A stretch of DNA of 64,000 nt from Methylobacter sp. BlB1 (GCF_015476545.1 NZ_JADMKV010000017.1:1-64000); one strand, 5' to 3'. Shown: positions 8,909 through 18,754, counted from the stretch's first letter. The notes: generated by a model from the letters alone, not told the origin. Numbers and translations: made by a program.

Positions 8909-9367
8909 ATGCTGACGTCTTTGCACAAGCGATTGCTGAACGATTTCCAGCATGACTTCCCGCTCACGGAACGCCCCTATCAGGCCATTGCCGATACGCT
9001 GGGCGTTACCGAGGATGATGTGATTTCAGCCTTGAACGATCTGCATGACAGCCACTTTATCAGCCGCATAGGACCTGTCATTCCGCCCAACCACATCGGT
9101 GTCAGTACCTTGGCCGCGATGGCCGTGCCTGAAGAGCGGCTGCAGGAAGTCGCCGACAAAATCAGCGCCTATGCGGAAGTCAACCACAATTACGAGCGCG
9201 AGCACCGGTTCAACCTCTGGTTCGTCATCATCGCCTCCGATGCCGCCCACCTGCAGGATGTGATTGCCTCCATCGAACAGGAAACCGCTTACAAAGTCAT
9301 GCAACTGCCCTTGCTGGATGATTTTTTTATCGATTTAGGCTTTAAGCTGGACCTGAATAATGATTGA
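8909..9367 (+). CDS. nirD: Sirohaem decarboxylase subunit NirD
   Basis: NirD is one of the Lrp/AsnC-like subunits that decarboxylate sirohaem to didecarboxysirohaem in haem d1 synthesis. The 152-residue protein has an N-terminal winged-helix-like part (YQAIADTLGVTEDDVISALNDL) and an AsnC ligand-domain part with the HNYEREHRFNLWFV motif, the probable sirohaem-binding and catalytic His site. It is a close paralogue of the nirG product. Its end overlaps the start of nirL by 8 bp. It is an enzyme subunit, not a transcription factor, despite the Lrp fold. Confidence 0.88.
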   Translation: MLTSLHKRLLNDFQHDFPLTERPYQAIADTLGVTEDDVISALNDLHDSHFISRIGPVIPPNHIGVSTLAAMAVPEERLQEVADKISAYAEVNHNYEREHRFNLWFVIIASDAAHLQDVIASIEQETAYKVMQLPLLDDFFIDLGFKLDLNND

Positions 9368-9869
9368 CAGCCGCGATCTTAAACTGCTGGGGCGCATACA
9401 GACGGGCCTGCCCGTCTGCCCCCGGCCTTATGCCGAAATCGGCCGCTGTTGCGGCATGCCCGAATCGGAAGTGATCGAGCGCCTGGCCCGGTTGAAACAG
9501 CAGGGCTTCATCAAGCGCATGGGCGTCATCGTCAAACACCGGAAGCTGGGTTACCGCGCCAATGCCATGGTTGTCTGGAATATACCCGACGATCAGGTCA
9601 AGCAATTGGGCGCCCGCATGAGCAGTTTTCCGTTCGTGACGCTCTGCTATCAGCGCCCGAGACGGTCGAGCTGGCCTTATAATCTGTTTTGCATGATCCA
9701 CGGCAAGGACAGAGCCACGGTGTTGCAACAACTCGAACAGCTTGCCGACGCTTGCAGTCTGGCGGGCTTTGACCATGAAGTTTTGTTCAGCCGCCGCTGC
9801 TTCAAGCAGCGCGGCGCTGTCTACAAAAACATCGTAACTGTAGCTGACGCGGAAGCAGCCCATGGATAA
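9360..9869 (+). CDS. nirL: Sirohaem decarboxylase subunit NirL
   Basis: This 169-residue Lrp/AsnC-fold partner of NirD has the helix-turn-helix-like start (YAEIGRCCGMPESEVIERLARL) and the partner-type core CYQRPRRSSWPYNLFCMIHG. The HNY...H motif of NirD and NirG is absent, and His is replaced by Gln and Arg relative to the NirH paralogue. That fits a structural or substrate-binding subunit beside the His-bearing subunit. The gene overlaps both neighbours by 8 bp, so expression of the complex is tightly coupled. The name follows the order D-L-G-H-J known in Pseudomonas. Confidence 0.82.
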   Translation: MIDSRDLKLLGRIQTGLPVCPRPYAEIGRCCGMPESEVIERLARLKQQGFIKRMGVIVKHRKLGYRANAMVVWNIPDDQVKQLGARMSSFPFVTLCYQRPRRSSWPYNLFCMIHGKDRATVLQQLEQLADACSLAGFDHEVLFSRRCFKQRGAVYKNIVTVADAEAAHG

Positions 9870-10305
9870 TCTGGACAAAAAAATCATCAATGCGTTGCAA
9901 GGCGGTTTTCCAACTTGCGATGCGCCCTACCGGCAAGTCGCTTTGGCGCTCAATATCACGGAAGCCGAACTGCTGACCCGGCTTCAAAACCTGCGCGCCA
10001 ACGGTATATTGACGCGCTTCGGACCGCTTTATAACGCCGAACAGATGGGCGGAGCGCTTACTCTGGCCGCCGTTAAAGCGCCTGAAGACCGGTTTGATGA
10101 AATCGCCGATATCATCAATGCCTTTCCTGAAGTGGCTCACAACTACGCGCGCCGCCACACTCTGAATATGTGGTTCGTGATTGCTACGGAAACGCCCGAA
10201 CAGGTCCAGCAGACCATTGAAGCGATAGAGCGCCAAACCGGGCTGACCGTCTACAATATGCCGAAAATAAAAGAGTATTTCGTCAACCTGAAGCTGGAAG
10301 CCTGA
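9862..10305 (+). CDS. nirG: Sirohaem decarboxylase subunit NirG
   Basis: This 147-residue paralogue of NirD carries the same HNYARRHTLNMWFV core and the same helix-turn-helix-like start (YRQVALALNITEAELLTRL). Together with NirH it should form the second D/L-like pair of the sirohaem decarboxylase. It overlaps nirL by 8 bp and is 2 bp from nirH. The assignment of G rather than D rests on gene order. Confidence 0.85.
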   Translation: MDNLDKKIINALQGGFPTCDAPYRQVALALNITEAELLTRLQNLRANGILTRFGPLYNAEQMGGALTLAAVKAPEDRFDEIADIINAFPEVAHNYARRHTLNMWFVIATETPEQVQQTIEAIERQTGLTVYNMPKIKEYFVNLKLEA

Positions 10306-10307
10306 TT

Positions 10308-10802
10308 ATGCTCGATGCCACAGACCGCAAACTTATCGAGGCCACACAGGCCGGCCTGCCTTTGACGCCGGAGCCTTACCAGACGATTGCCGAAAAACTG
10401 AATCTGACTGCCGATGAGGTCATGGCACGCCTGTCGGCCATGCAGGACAGCGGCGTCATCCGCCGCATCGGCGCCGTGCCCAATCACTATAAACTGGGCT
10501 ACCACTACAACGGCATGACCGTCTGGGACATACCCGATGACAAAATCGACGAATTGGGCCGGCAAGTCGGGCAACTGGAGTTCGTCAGCCATTGCTACCA
10601 TCGCCCGCGGCATCTGCCCGACTGGCCTTACAACCTGTTTGCGATGGTGCATGGCAAAACCCAAGCCGACGTTGACCGGCAAATCAAGCAAATTGCCGAT
10701 CTGCTCGGCGACTGTAACCGCGGCTGCGATGTGCTGTACAGCACGAAAATCCTGAAAAAGACCGGTTTTCGCAGCCGCCCTTCCGATTCCACAGGCTCAT
10801 AA
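10308..10802 (+). CDS. nirH: Sirohaem decarboxylase subunit NirH
   Basis: This 164-residue paralogue of NirL has the core SHCYHRPRHLPDWPYNLFAM, which keeps two His that NirL lacks, and the start YQTIAEKLNLTADEVMARLSAM. It is the last of the four sirohaem decarboxylase subunits. The stop is followed by the nirJ ATG with a single base between. Having four separate genes, as in Pseudomonas, differs from organisms with only a fused or two-gene nirDL system. Confidence 0.86.
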   Translation: MLDATDRKLIEATQAGLPLTPEPYQTIAEKLNLTADEVMARLSAMQDSGVIRRIGAVPNHYKLGYHYNGMTVWDIPDDKIDELGRQVGQLEFVSHCYHRPRHLPDWPYNLFAMVHGKTQADVDRQIKQIADLLGDCNRGCDVLYSTKILKKTGFRSRPSDSTGS

Positions 10803-10803
10803 C

Positions 10804-11955
10804 ATGTTCAGACTCAGCCACTATATGCGGGAACTGATTACCCCGACGCCGATAAAACCGGCCCGCAAGCCGGCCGCCCCGGTCGTCATCTGGAACCTGA
10901 TCCGCCGCTGCAACCTGGCCTGCAAGCATTGCTACACGACTTCGGCCGATATCGATTTTCCCGGCGAGCTGAGCACGCAGGAAATCTATACGGTCATGGA
11001 CGATCTGAAGGCGTTCAGAGTGCCGGTGCTGATCCTGTCGGGCGGCGAACCGTTGCTGCGCCCCGACATCTTCGATATTTCGCGCCGCGCCAAGGACATG
11101 GGCTTTTATGTCGCACTATCGAGCAACGGCACGAAGATTACGACCGACAATATTAATGAAATCGCCGCGATCGATTATCAATATATCGGCGTCAGCCTGG
11201 ACGGCATCAAGGACACGCACGACCAATTCCGCCGCATGCCGGGCTCGTTTGACGAGGCGTTGCGCGGCGTGCAGCTGTGCCTGGAAAAAGGCATCAAGGT
11301 CGGTATCCGCTTCACGCTGACGCAGGACAACTACCAGGACTTTCCGGCCTTGCTGCAACTGATGGATGACCATAATATCGACAAGTTCTACCTGTCGCAC
11401 TTGAACTACGGCGGCCGCGGCAACCGGAACCGTAAGGATGACGCGCATTTCCAGATGACCCGGACCGCCATGGATCTGCTGTTCGAGACCAGCTATGAAT
11501 GGCTCAAGGCCGGCAAGGACCGCGAATTCGTCACCGGCAATAATGATGCCGATGCCGTCTACTTCCTGCATTGGGTCGCCCGGAAATTCCCCGACAAAGT
11601 CGACCATATCAAGGCCAAGCTGGAGCAATGGGGCGGCAATGCCTCCGGCGTCAATGTGGCCAACATTGACAATCTCGGCAATGTACACCCGGACACATTC
11701 TGGTGGCATTACGATCTGGGCAATGTCAGGCAGCGCCCTTTTTCTGAAATCTGGATGGATGTCTCCGATCCGCTGATGGCCGGGCTTAAGCAGAACCCGA
11801 GACCGCTGGAAGGCCGCTGCGCAACTTGTCATTTCCAGCGCATCTGCAACGGCAACACCCGGGTCAGGGCCCAGCAGACATCGGGCAATGCCTGGGCTGA
11901 AGATCCGGGTTGCTATCTGACTGATGAAGAAATCGGGCTTTCTGCATTAGCTTAG
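10804..11955 (+). CDS. nirJ: Radical SAM haem d1 biosynthesis protein NirJ
   Basis: NirJ is the radical SAM enzyme that removes propionate side chains from didecarboxysirohaem on the way to haem d1. The 383-residue protein has the CNLACKHCYT cluster motif (CxxxCxxC, near residue 39), the SGGEPLLRPD SAM-binding element and a C-terminal SPASM-like Cys region (CATCHFQRICNGN and a later Cys in EDPGCYL) for an auxiliary Fe-S cluster. It closes the operon. No nirE (uroporphyrinogen III methyltransferase) follows, so the precursor must come from a cysG/cobA-type enzyme elsewhere. Confidence 0.93.
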   Translation: MFRLSHYMRELITPTPIKPARKPAAPVVIWNLIRRCNLACKHCYTTSADIDFPGELSTQEIYTVMDDLKAFRVPVLILSGGEPLLRPDIFDISRRAKDMGFYVALSSNGTKITTDNINEIAAIDYQYIGVSLDGIKDTHDQFRRMPGSFDEALRGVQLCLEKGIKVGIRFTLTQDNYQDFPALLQLMDDHNIDKFYLSHLNYGGRGNRNRKDDAHFQMTRTAMDLLFETSYEWLKAGKDREFVTGNNDADAVYFLHWVARKFPDKVDHIKAKLEQWGGNASGVNVANIDNLGNVHPDTFWWHYDLGNVRQRPFSEIWMDVSDPLMAGLKQNPRPLEGRCATCHFQRICNGNTRVRAQQTSGNAWAEDPGCYLTDEEIGLSALA

Positions 11956-12045
11956 GATAAGGCGGGAAGTAACTTTCCTGAATTTTGACAAACAACAGTG
12001 TGGGGAGCGACTTCGCCTGGAGCGCCTACTGTTGGCAGTCGCCCA

Positions 12046-12080
12046 GGGCGAATACCCAAAGGGCGCAAGTAAATTCGCCC
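12046..12080. repeat. REP-like nested inverted repeat
   Basis: The arms GGGCGAAT (12046-12053) and ATTCGCCC (12073-12080) are perfectly complementary, with a smaller CCC-AAA-GGG hairpin inside. It lies in the 189-bp gap between the convergent nirJ and DUF748 genes, where repeated extragenic palindromes are typical. It could also limit read-through. Genome copy number cannot be judged from this window. Confidence 0.4.
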
Positions 12081-12144
12081 CTGCATAAGCGCTGGCTTCA
12101 TCGACGAATCGGAAAGTTATTTTTAACCGACACTCCTTAAGGCA

Positions 12145-15100
12145 TCACCGGGCTTTCAAGGACAATGTGCTGACGATATCACTGTTTTCGCGTTTAGGAT
12201 CGACCGCGGTATCGAGAATAAACACGCGGTCATTCTCTATGCCGCCTTGCTGAACGAGATACCGTGCAATCGCCTGAGCCCTGTCCGCGGCCAGTTCTTT
12301 AAGCCGCCGTTCTTCCGGCTGGATAGCGGCGGTCAGCTTCTGCTTGGCAACTTCATAAAAATCGCCGGCTTTCGAATCCTTTAAGCGCGGCGCGCCGAAA
12401 AACGATCTGTCCGCCAGCAACGGAAACTTCTCGATAAACATATCCGCCAGCAAGCGCTTGTATTGTTCGTCGGACAGTTCGATATATTCTGCGCGTATCT
12501 TTCTGCTGCCCTCCTTATCTATCTCGGCCGCCCGCCTCTGCTTAAGCTGATCCAGCAGGGCGTCATCGGTCAGGGCCGGCCAGTCCTGCTCCTGAAAAGC
12601 AGCACCTTTCACTTCAACCTCCAGCGCCGGGCGCTCCTGAAGCGCTTTGGCGACTTTTTTCAATTTTTCCTGCTGCTGTTCATCCAGTTCAACCTTGCCG
12701 GCGGCAAAATTAATCGCGCTCAGATCCTCCTTGCCATTAGCCAAGGAAGCCAGCGCATTGAACGGCGACTTGATGATTTTGGTGATGATATTCACCAAGG
12801 CATCCTTAATGATCGCGCCGATGCTGAATTTGGGGTCTTCGAGGCTGCCGGTAATGGGCACATCGATCTTTATTTTGCCTTCGGAATCTTTCAGCAGCGC
12901 TACGGCCAATTCAAGCGGCAAGGACACGGCATCGGGATTTTCCACTTTCTCACCTAACGTTAACTGGTCTATCAGAATGCTGTTCGAGGCAGTCAGCTTG
13001 CCGTCCTCGACGGTGTATTTCAGCCCCAGCGTCATCTTGCCTTTCTCAACCTTATAGCCGGCAAATTCCACCATATAAGGCGAAATCAGCGGCATCGGCA
13101 TGCCGCGAAAATTCATTTGCAAATCGAAATCGCCTTGATACGGACTGACTTCCCCTTTGATGTCGACAGGTGCCAGATCGTAGGCCCTGCCTTTCAAAGC
13201 GACATTGATACGAGACTTTTCTTCCGAGGAGAATCCGCCGGCGCCGCCATTGAGGTCGGTAATTTTTGCCGCAAAAGGCAATATCAACGATAAGTCGGCG
13301 AAGTCAGACGAGCCGTCTGTCACCCGAATCCGGTCGATTTTAAAATAAAGTTTTTTATGATCGGCCGATCCCTTTGTTTTAGCCGGCGATGCTTCTTTAG
13401 CCTTCAATGCTTTTTTGGCAGCCGGCGGCGCCGTTTCGGATTTTTTGTCGTCAACGATAACGTCGTTAAAATTGATCGACTTGTCCTTCTCAATGATTAC
13501 CCTTGCGTAAGGTTTATCGATAGCCAGTGTGCCGGCCGTATAACGCTCCGCCAGCATGTCCGCCTTGACATCTTTCAAGGCCAGATTTTTCCATTTGATA
13601 AAATCTTTATTGACCAGCTGATCGCGCGTCAATAGATCGGCAATTCCGGTTTCGCCTTCAAACTTGATGTCAGGCGGCTTTTGTTCCTGTAGCGCGACCG
13701 ACAGCTTGCCATCCATATAGAACTTGCCGTCCATGAGATCGAGCCGCGCAAACTTTTCCCAATAAGACTGAAAGGGCTCCAGACCGATATTCTTGACATC
13801 GACGGATGTACGGGCAGAAAAAGGCTTCATGACCATATCACCTTTGAGCGCTATCGATCCATTCTTATTAACATCGGTGTTGAGCTGAAAAGGCAGGCTG
13901 CTTCCGTCTTCAGTGCTGAAATTGTTCAGCTTGAAATTGACGCCGGACAGTTTCACTGCAACAGGGTTTTTCAGCGTTCTATCTTCAAAAGCCAGCGCTG
14001 AGTTATTGAGTGCAATGCTGTTGATTTTAAGCTTCCAGGGCGCTTTTTCAGCAGCTGCCGGTTGAGGTGCGGAATTGGGAGCTTGATCATTGCCTTTATT
14101 AGGCGCAAACAAAGCTTGGTAATTGACCATGCCATCGGCGTTCAGCCAGGCCTGCACATCGGCGCCATCGGCTGAAACAGAATCAATTCCGACCTGTTGC
14201 CGGTTTAGGTCCAGATCGATTCCGCGCACCGAAAAGCTCGGCACTTTAATCAAGGCTTTGTCCTGCTTTTGTTCCAAGAACTGGAAATCTCGGATGCCAA
14301 ACCGCCCTTGGCTGACCACCAGCTTGAGTTTGTCGTTCGTATAACTGGCTTTGTAATCGACTTCGAGCAGTTCCTCGCCTTTTAAATTAAAGGGCACAGT
14401 ATCCTGCACCATCAGCTGCTGGACTCTTTCAAGCGTCACCTTTTCCAGCTTGATATGGCCTTCCGAGGACAAAGGCTCGGTATTTAGTGTCCCCCGCCAT
14501 TCCAGATGCTCGCCTGTATTCAACACTAACGACAAGTCTATGCCGAAGCGTCCCTTTTCCTTTAACGAATGGATCTTGTAAGTGACTGTCAGCAGTTCAT
14601 CGCCTTTTAATTCAATCGGAGCGTTTTTCTGTCTGCCCAACGCCAGGATTTTTTGCAATTTGATCTTGTCGAGCTTGATACTGCCTTCCGAAACAGCCGG
14701 ATTAACGCCAGCCGTGCCCTGCCAGTCAAACTGACCGCCCGGAGACAGCACGAGCGACAAACTTAAGTTGAACAGCTTATCGACCACTGTCGAGAAATTG
14801 TCTATCTGGAGATTGATCGGGAAAATCTGTTCTTTTATCGGCCGGCTGCCCGATGCATCTTCATAAGCCAGTCTTCCTTCCGTCACGGACAGTACTCTAA
14901 TCGTTACAGGAAATATTTCGTCTTCTTCCTGTTGGGCTTCAGCTTTTTCCTTGATTAAATCTGTAAAGTTGAAGTCTCCGCTTTTTCGTCTGGCGATATG
15001 GACAAAAGGCTTTTCCAGCCGCACGTCATCAATAACCAATACGGATTGCTTGATGGATTCAAGCGCGTTGACATTGAAATGAAAACGATCGAAAGCGGCA

Positions 15101-15345
15101 AAAGGCTGGCCATTTTTCTCCTGAACCTCGATGCCTTCCAAACTTGCAAACAGTAAAAACGGGTTAAACTGAATCTTTTCGATGGATGCTTTCCTGCCGG
15201 TTTGCTGCTCAATGACGTCAGGCAGCTTCGACTTCAATACCGCCGGCACAACATAAAAACCGGCCACGGCATAGACAGCCAGCACGATAGCGATTGCCAA
15301 TAAAACCTTTGCAATGATGGATACTGTTTTCCGTGTCTTTATCAT
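12145..15345 (-). CDS. DUF748 (AsmA-like) envelope protein
   Basis: The 1066-residue protein has one N-terminal transmembrane anchor (residues about 9-34) and a very long periplasmic part of repeated beta-rich AsmA-like segments such as LDKIKLQKILAL and LEKVTLERVQQL. A low-complexity Ala/Lys-rich stretch (about residues 635-660) interrupts it. Towards the C-terminus it has INFAAGKVELDEQQQEKLKK, resembling an OmpA-type motif. Large AsmA/TamB-like proteins are thought to bridge the periplasm and move phospholipid to the outer membrane. This specific role is inferred. It is monocistronic and convergent to the nir operon. Confidence 0.82.
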   Translation of the reverse strand: MIKTRKTVSIIAKVLLAIAIVLAVYAVAGFYVVPAVLKSKLPDVIEQQTGRKASIEKIQFNPFLLFASLEGIEVQEKNGQPFAAFDRFHFNVNALESIKQSVLVIDDVRLEKPFVHIARRKSGDFNFTDLIKEKAEAQQEEDEIFPVTIRVLSVTEGRLAYEDASGSRPIKEQIFPINLQIDNFSTVVDKLFNLSLSLVLSPGGQFDWQGTAGVNPAVSEGSIKLDKIKLQKILALGRQKNAPIELKGDELLTVTYKIHSLKEKGRFGIDLSLVLNTGEHLEWRGTLNTEPLSSEGHIKLEKVTLERVQQLMVQDTVPFNLKGEELLEVDYKASYTNDKLKLVVSQGRFGIRDFQFLEQKQDKALIKVPSFSVRGIDLDLNRQQVGIDSVSADGADVQAWLNADGMVNYQALFAPNKGNDQAPNSAPQPAAAEKAPWKLKINSIALNNSALAFEDRTLKNPVAVKLSGVNFKLNNFSTEDGSSLPFQLNTDVNKNGSIALKGDMVMKPFSARTSVDVKNIGLEPFQSYWEKFARLDLMDGKFYMDGKLSVALQEQKPPDIKFEGETGIADLLTRDQLVNKDFIKWKNLALKDVKADMLAERYTAGTLAIDKPYARVIIEKDKSINFNDVIVDDKKSETAPPAAKKALKAKEASPAKTKGSADHKKLYFKIDRIRVTDGSSDFADLSLILPFAAKITDLNGGAGGFSSEEKSRINVALKGRAYDLAPVDIKGEVSPYQGDFDLQMNFRGMPMPLISPYMVEFAGYKVEKGKMTLGLKYTVEDGKLTASNSILIDQLTLGEKVENPDAVSLPLELAVALLKDSEGKIKIDVPITGSLEDPKFSIGAIIKDALVNIITKIIKSPFNALASLANGKEDLSAINFAAGKVELDEQQQEKLKKVAKALQERPALEVEVKGAAFQEQDWPALTDDALLDQLKQRRAAEIDKEGSRKIRAEYIELSDEQYKRLLADMFIEKFPLLADRSFFGAPRLKDSKAGDFYEVAKQKLTAAIQPEERRLKELAADRAQAIARYLVQQGGIENDRVFILDTAVDPKRENSDIVSTLSLKAR

Positions 15346-15390
15346 AAGCCCCTGCGCTCAGATCAGCTTCATCTGCAACCATTCTAAACA

Positions 15391-15419
15391 AAAAAGGCGA
15401 CCTCTAGCGCCGCCTTTTT
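15391..15419 (-). terminator. Intrinsic terminator of the glnK-amtB operon
   Basis: AAAAAGGCG (15391-15399) pairs with CGCCTTTTT (15411-15419) across an 11-base loop. On the minus strand the stem is followed by a T-run. It lies 25 bp beyond the amtB stop and upstream of the DUF748 gene, separating the two minus-strand units. Confidence 0.8.
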
Positions 15420-15443
15420 TGTGACAAAACACTGAGATTTAAC

Positions 15444-16733
15444 TTATAGATCCTGATAGCCGGTCTCTTCGTGCAACACAATGTCCAGCCCCTGCACCTC
15501 CTCATCGGCAGTTACCCGCAGGCCTATCAGTTTATCCAGCACTTTCAATATCAGATAACTGAAAACAATGCTCCAGGCTGCCGTTACGGCAATCGCCAAA
15601 GCCTGAACACCAACCTGATCCATAATCGATACGCCGTCAGCCAGTCCCAGGCCGCCCAGGCCGCTTGCCGCAAACACGCCGGTCAACAATGAGCCCGTAA
15701 CGCCGCCCACGCCATGTACGGGAAACACGTCCAATGAATCGTCGATTTTCAGCGTGCGCTTCACGTAGTGCGTGGCATAAAAACACACAATGCCAGCAGT
15801 AATACCGATAACCAGAGCGCCGGCGGGGCCTATGAAACCGGAAGCCGGCGTAATAGTACCCAGCCCGGCCACCATGCCGGTCACAATGCCTAAGACACTG
15901 GGTTTGCCAAAATGTTGCCATTCGATAAACATCCAGGTCAAAGAACCGGACGCCGCGCCGATATGCGTGACCAGCATCGCCATGCCGGCATTGCCGTTGG
16001 CCGTCAAGGCGCTGCCGGCGTTGAAACCGAACCAGCCGACCCACAACATGCCGGCGCCGGTCACCACCATGGTCATATTATGCGGCGGCATGGCCGTGGT
16101 TGGAAAACCGCGCCGGTTCCCCAGCACCAGCGCCGCCACCAGGGCCGCAACGCCGGCATTGACATGGATCACAATGCCGCCGGCAAAATCCATTGCGCCC
16201 AGGTCGGCCAGCCAGCCGCCGCCCCAGAGCCAATGGCAGACCGGCAGATAACAGAGAATTAACCATAAACCGCTGAACCAGAGCATCGCCGAAAACTTCA
16301 TGCGTTCGGCAAAACCGCCGACGATCAATGCCGGCGAAATAATCGCGAATGTCATTTGAAACATGAAATAAACTGTTTCAGGGATATCGCCTGTCAGTGA
16401 CTCGGTGCCGATACCCGGTAAAAACAACTTGGATGTGCCGCCTATCAGCTTTTGCAGATCGCCGCCATCGGCAAAAATCAGGCTATAGACGCCGGCCAGC
16501 CAGAGTATGGAAACCAGGCAGGTAATTGTAAAGCACTGCATCAAAACCGACAGCACGTTCTTGCTTCTGACCAGGCCGCCATAAAACAGCGACAATCCCG
16601 GTATCGTCATAAACAATACCAGCGTCGTGGATGTTAATACCCAGGCCGTATTGGCCTGGTTCAACTCGCCGGCTACAGCCAGTTCCGGCACTAATAATAA
16701 AACTAAAGACAGTTCACCCGATTTAAATGACAT
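15444..16733 (-). CDS. amtB: Ammonium transporter AmtB (copy 1)
   Basis: The 429-residue Amt/MEP/Rh channel protein conducts ammonium or ammonia across the inner membrane. It has a signal-peptide-like first segment, then about eleven transmembrane helices with family motifs: PGLSLFYGGLVRSKN, DFAGGIVIHVNAG with a twin-His pore residue, GWFGFNAGSAL and FPVHGVGGVTGSLLTG with the second pore His. It is encoded 16 bp after its own glnK, so gating by that P-II protein is expected. It is somewhat shorter than copy 2 at 17323-18741 and diverged from it. Confidence 0.94.
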   Translation of the reverse strand: MSFKSGELSLVLLLVPELAVAGELNQANTAWVLTSTTLVLFMTIPGLSLFYGGLVRSKNVLSVLMQCFTITCLVSILWLAGVYSLIFADGGDLQKLIGGTSKLFLPGIGTESLTGDIPETVYFMFQMTFAIISPALIVGGFAERMKFSAMLWFSGLWLILCYLPVCHWLWGGGWLADLGAMDFAGGIVIHVNAGVAALVAALVLGNRRGFPTTAMPPHNMTMVVTGAGMLWVGWFGFNAGSALTANGNAGMAMLVTHIGAASGSLTWMFIEWQHFGKPSVLGIVTGMVAGLGTITPASGFIGPAGALVIGITAGIVCFYATHYVKRTLKIDDSLDVFPVHGVGGVTGSLLTGVFAASGLGGLGLADGVSIMDQVGVQALAIAVTAAWSIVFSYLILKVLDKLIGLRVTADEEVQGLDIVLHEETGYQDL

Positions 16734-16749
16734 TCTATTCCTGACATAA

Positions 16750-17100
<351 letters not shown>

Positions 17101-17216
17101 TTATTAAAAGAAAATTAGGGATAACATCAACAGCCATCATAGTGAATTATCAGTCAACATACAATTGCCCGGCCGCCAGGGCATGCCGGGAAGCCCGTAT
17201 CAATCCAAACGAAAAC

Positions 17217-17233
17217 GGGCGCATGACGCGCCC
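17217..17233 (-). terminator. Terminator after glnK2-amtB2
   Basis: GGGCGC (17217-17222) and GCGCCC (17228-17233) form a perfect 6-bp stem with a 5-base loop. On the minus strand GTTTTCGTTT follows. It lies about 90 bp past the amtB2 stop and so separates the two glnK-amtB operons. Confidence 0.65.
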
Positions 17234-17322
17234 ATCTTCTATCCGATGTCTATGACTTTTATTCACCGTTTCATAATGCTTCAAACACCCGGTTTACCCA
17301 GATATCCTAAAGCTCCCAAAAA

Positions 17323-18741
17323 TTAAAGGTTATAAGCCGATTCGCCGTGCTCCGAGACATCGAGACCAGCCCGCTCAACTTCTTCGCTGACTCGCAATCC
17401 GATCAGCATATCCACGATCTTATAGGCAATGAAAGACACCAGGCCGGACCAGATGATCGCCACGCCAACGCCCCATGCCTGGCTTGCGAGTTGGCTGGCC
17501 ATACTGTATTCGGCCACGCTGTTGGTGACATAGTCCCAAACGCCGGTGCCGCCTAATGCCGGGCTGGCAACAATGCCTGTGCCCAGGGCGCCAATAATGC
17601 CGCCGATGCCATGCACGCCAAATGCATCCAGCGAGTCATCATAGTCGAGCCGGCTTTTCAGGCTGGTTACCGACCAGAAACAGATAGCGCCAGAAACCAG
17701 TCCAAGGGCAATAGCGCCCATAGGGCCGGACCAACCGCAGGCGGGCGTAATGGCGACGAGCCCAGCAATAGCGCCCGAAGCCGCGCCCAGCATGCTGGGC
17801 TTGCCCCGAGCCGCCCATTCGGCCGTCATCCATGCCCAGGCTGCGGCCGCGCTGGCCAGCAGCGTATTGACAAAAACCAGGGCGGCCAAGCCGTTGGCTT
17901 CCAGATTGGAACCCACATTGAAGCCAAACCAGCCGACCCAAAGCAAGGCCGCACCGACCATGGTCATCGTGACGCTATGCGGCGCCAGGGATTCTTTTTT
18001 ATAGCCGATACGCTTGCCGATCATCAGGCTGCCAATCAGGCCGGCTATGCCGGCATTGATATGTACAACCGTACCTCCGGCAAAATCCAGCGCACCTTTC
18101 TGGAACAGGAACCCTGCCGTAGCACCGGCGGCTTCAGCAGCATTTGCATCGGTATAGGCGTCAGGGCCCGCCCAGTACCAGACCATATGAGCCATAGGCA
18201 AATAGGCGAAAGTAAACCAGATCAGCATGAACAGCAGTACGGCTGAAAACTTGACACGCTCGGCGAAGGCGCCAACAATCAACGCGGGCGTGATGCCGGC
18301 AAAGGTAAGCTGAAAGGCAACATAAATATATTCAGGCACATAGACGCCCTTGCTGAACGTCCCGACTGCCGAGTCCGGTGTTATGCCTTTAAGAAACATC
18401 TTGCTGAACCCGCCGAAGAAAGCGTTGCCTTCTGTAAATGCGATGCTGTAACCGTAAATCGCCCACAGCAGCGCCATCATCGAAAAAATCACGAACACCT
18501 GCATCAGCATAGACAGCATATTCTTGGCCCTCACCATGCCGCCATAGAATAACGCCAGGCCGGGCACAACCATCAGAACGACCAGCACAGTCGCCACAAT
18601 CATCCAGGCGGTATCGCCCTTTTCGATCGGCGTAGCTACTGCTGGCGCGGTTTCCACTAACACCGCTTCCGTTTCCGCGACTGAAAGCCCCGCAAAACTC
18701 AGCAACATAAACAGTACAAAGGTGTGTAAGAGTCTTTTCAT
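17323..18741 (-). CDS. amtB: Ammonium transporter AmtB (copy 2)
   Basis: The start at 18741 (MKRLLHTFVLFML) is chosen because AGGGGGA lies just upstream. A longer frame would run into the glnK stop. The 472-residue protein has a cleavable signal peptide (cleavage after SVAE), as in E. coli AmtB, a polar Ala/Glu stretch and eleven transmembrane helices with PGLALFYGGMVRAKN, DFAGGTVVHINAG, GWFGFNVGSNL and FGVHGIGGIIGALGTG. It is co-transcribed with glnK copy 2, 13 bp upstream, from a sigma-54 promoter, so induction under nitrogen limitation is expected. Confidence 0.94.
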   Translation of the reverse strand: MKRLLHTFVLFMLLSFAGLSVAETEAVLVETAPAVATPIEKGDTAWMIVATVLVVLMVVPGLALFYGGMVRAKNMLSMLMQVFVIFSMMALLWAIYGYSIAFTEGNAFFGGFSKMFLKGITPDSAVGTFSKGVYVPEYIYVAFQLTFAGITPALIVGAFAERVKFSAVLLFMLIWFTFAYLPMAHMVWYWAGPDAYTDANAAEAAGATAGFLFQKGALDFAGGTVVHINAGIAGLIGSLMIGKRIGYKKESLAPHSVTMTMVGAALLWVGWFGFNVGSNLEANGLAALVFVNTLLASAAAAWAWMTAEWAARGKPSMLGAASGAIAGLVAITPACGWSGPMGAIALGLVSGAICFWSVTSLKSRLDYDDSLDAFGVHGIGGIIGALGTGIVASPALGGTGVWDYVTNSVAEYSMASQLASQAWGVGVAIIWSGLVSFIAYKIVDMLIGLRVSEEVERAGLDVSEHGESAYNL

Positions 18742-18754
18742 ATTTCCCCCTAAA

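Noticed and set aside
7909-8967. 352-codon minus-strand frame opposite nirF
   Set aside because: A shadow of the GC-rich nirF frame. The plus-strand product is an unmistakable NirF.
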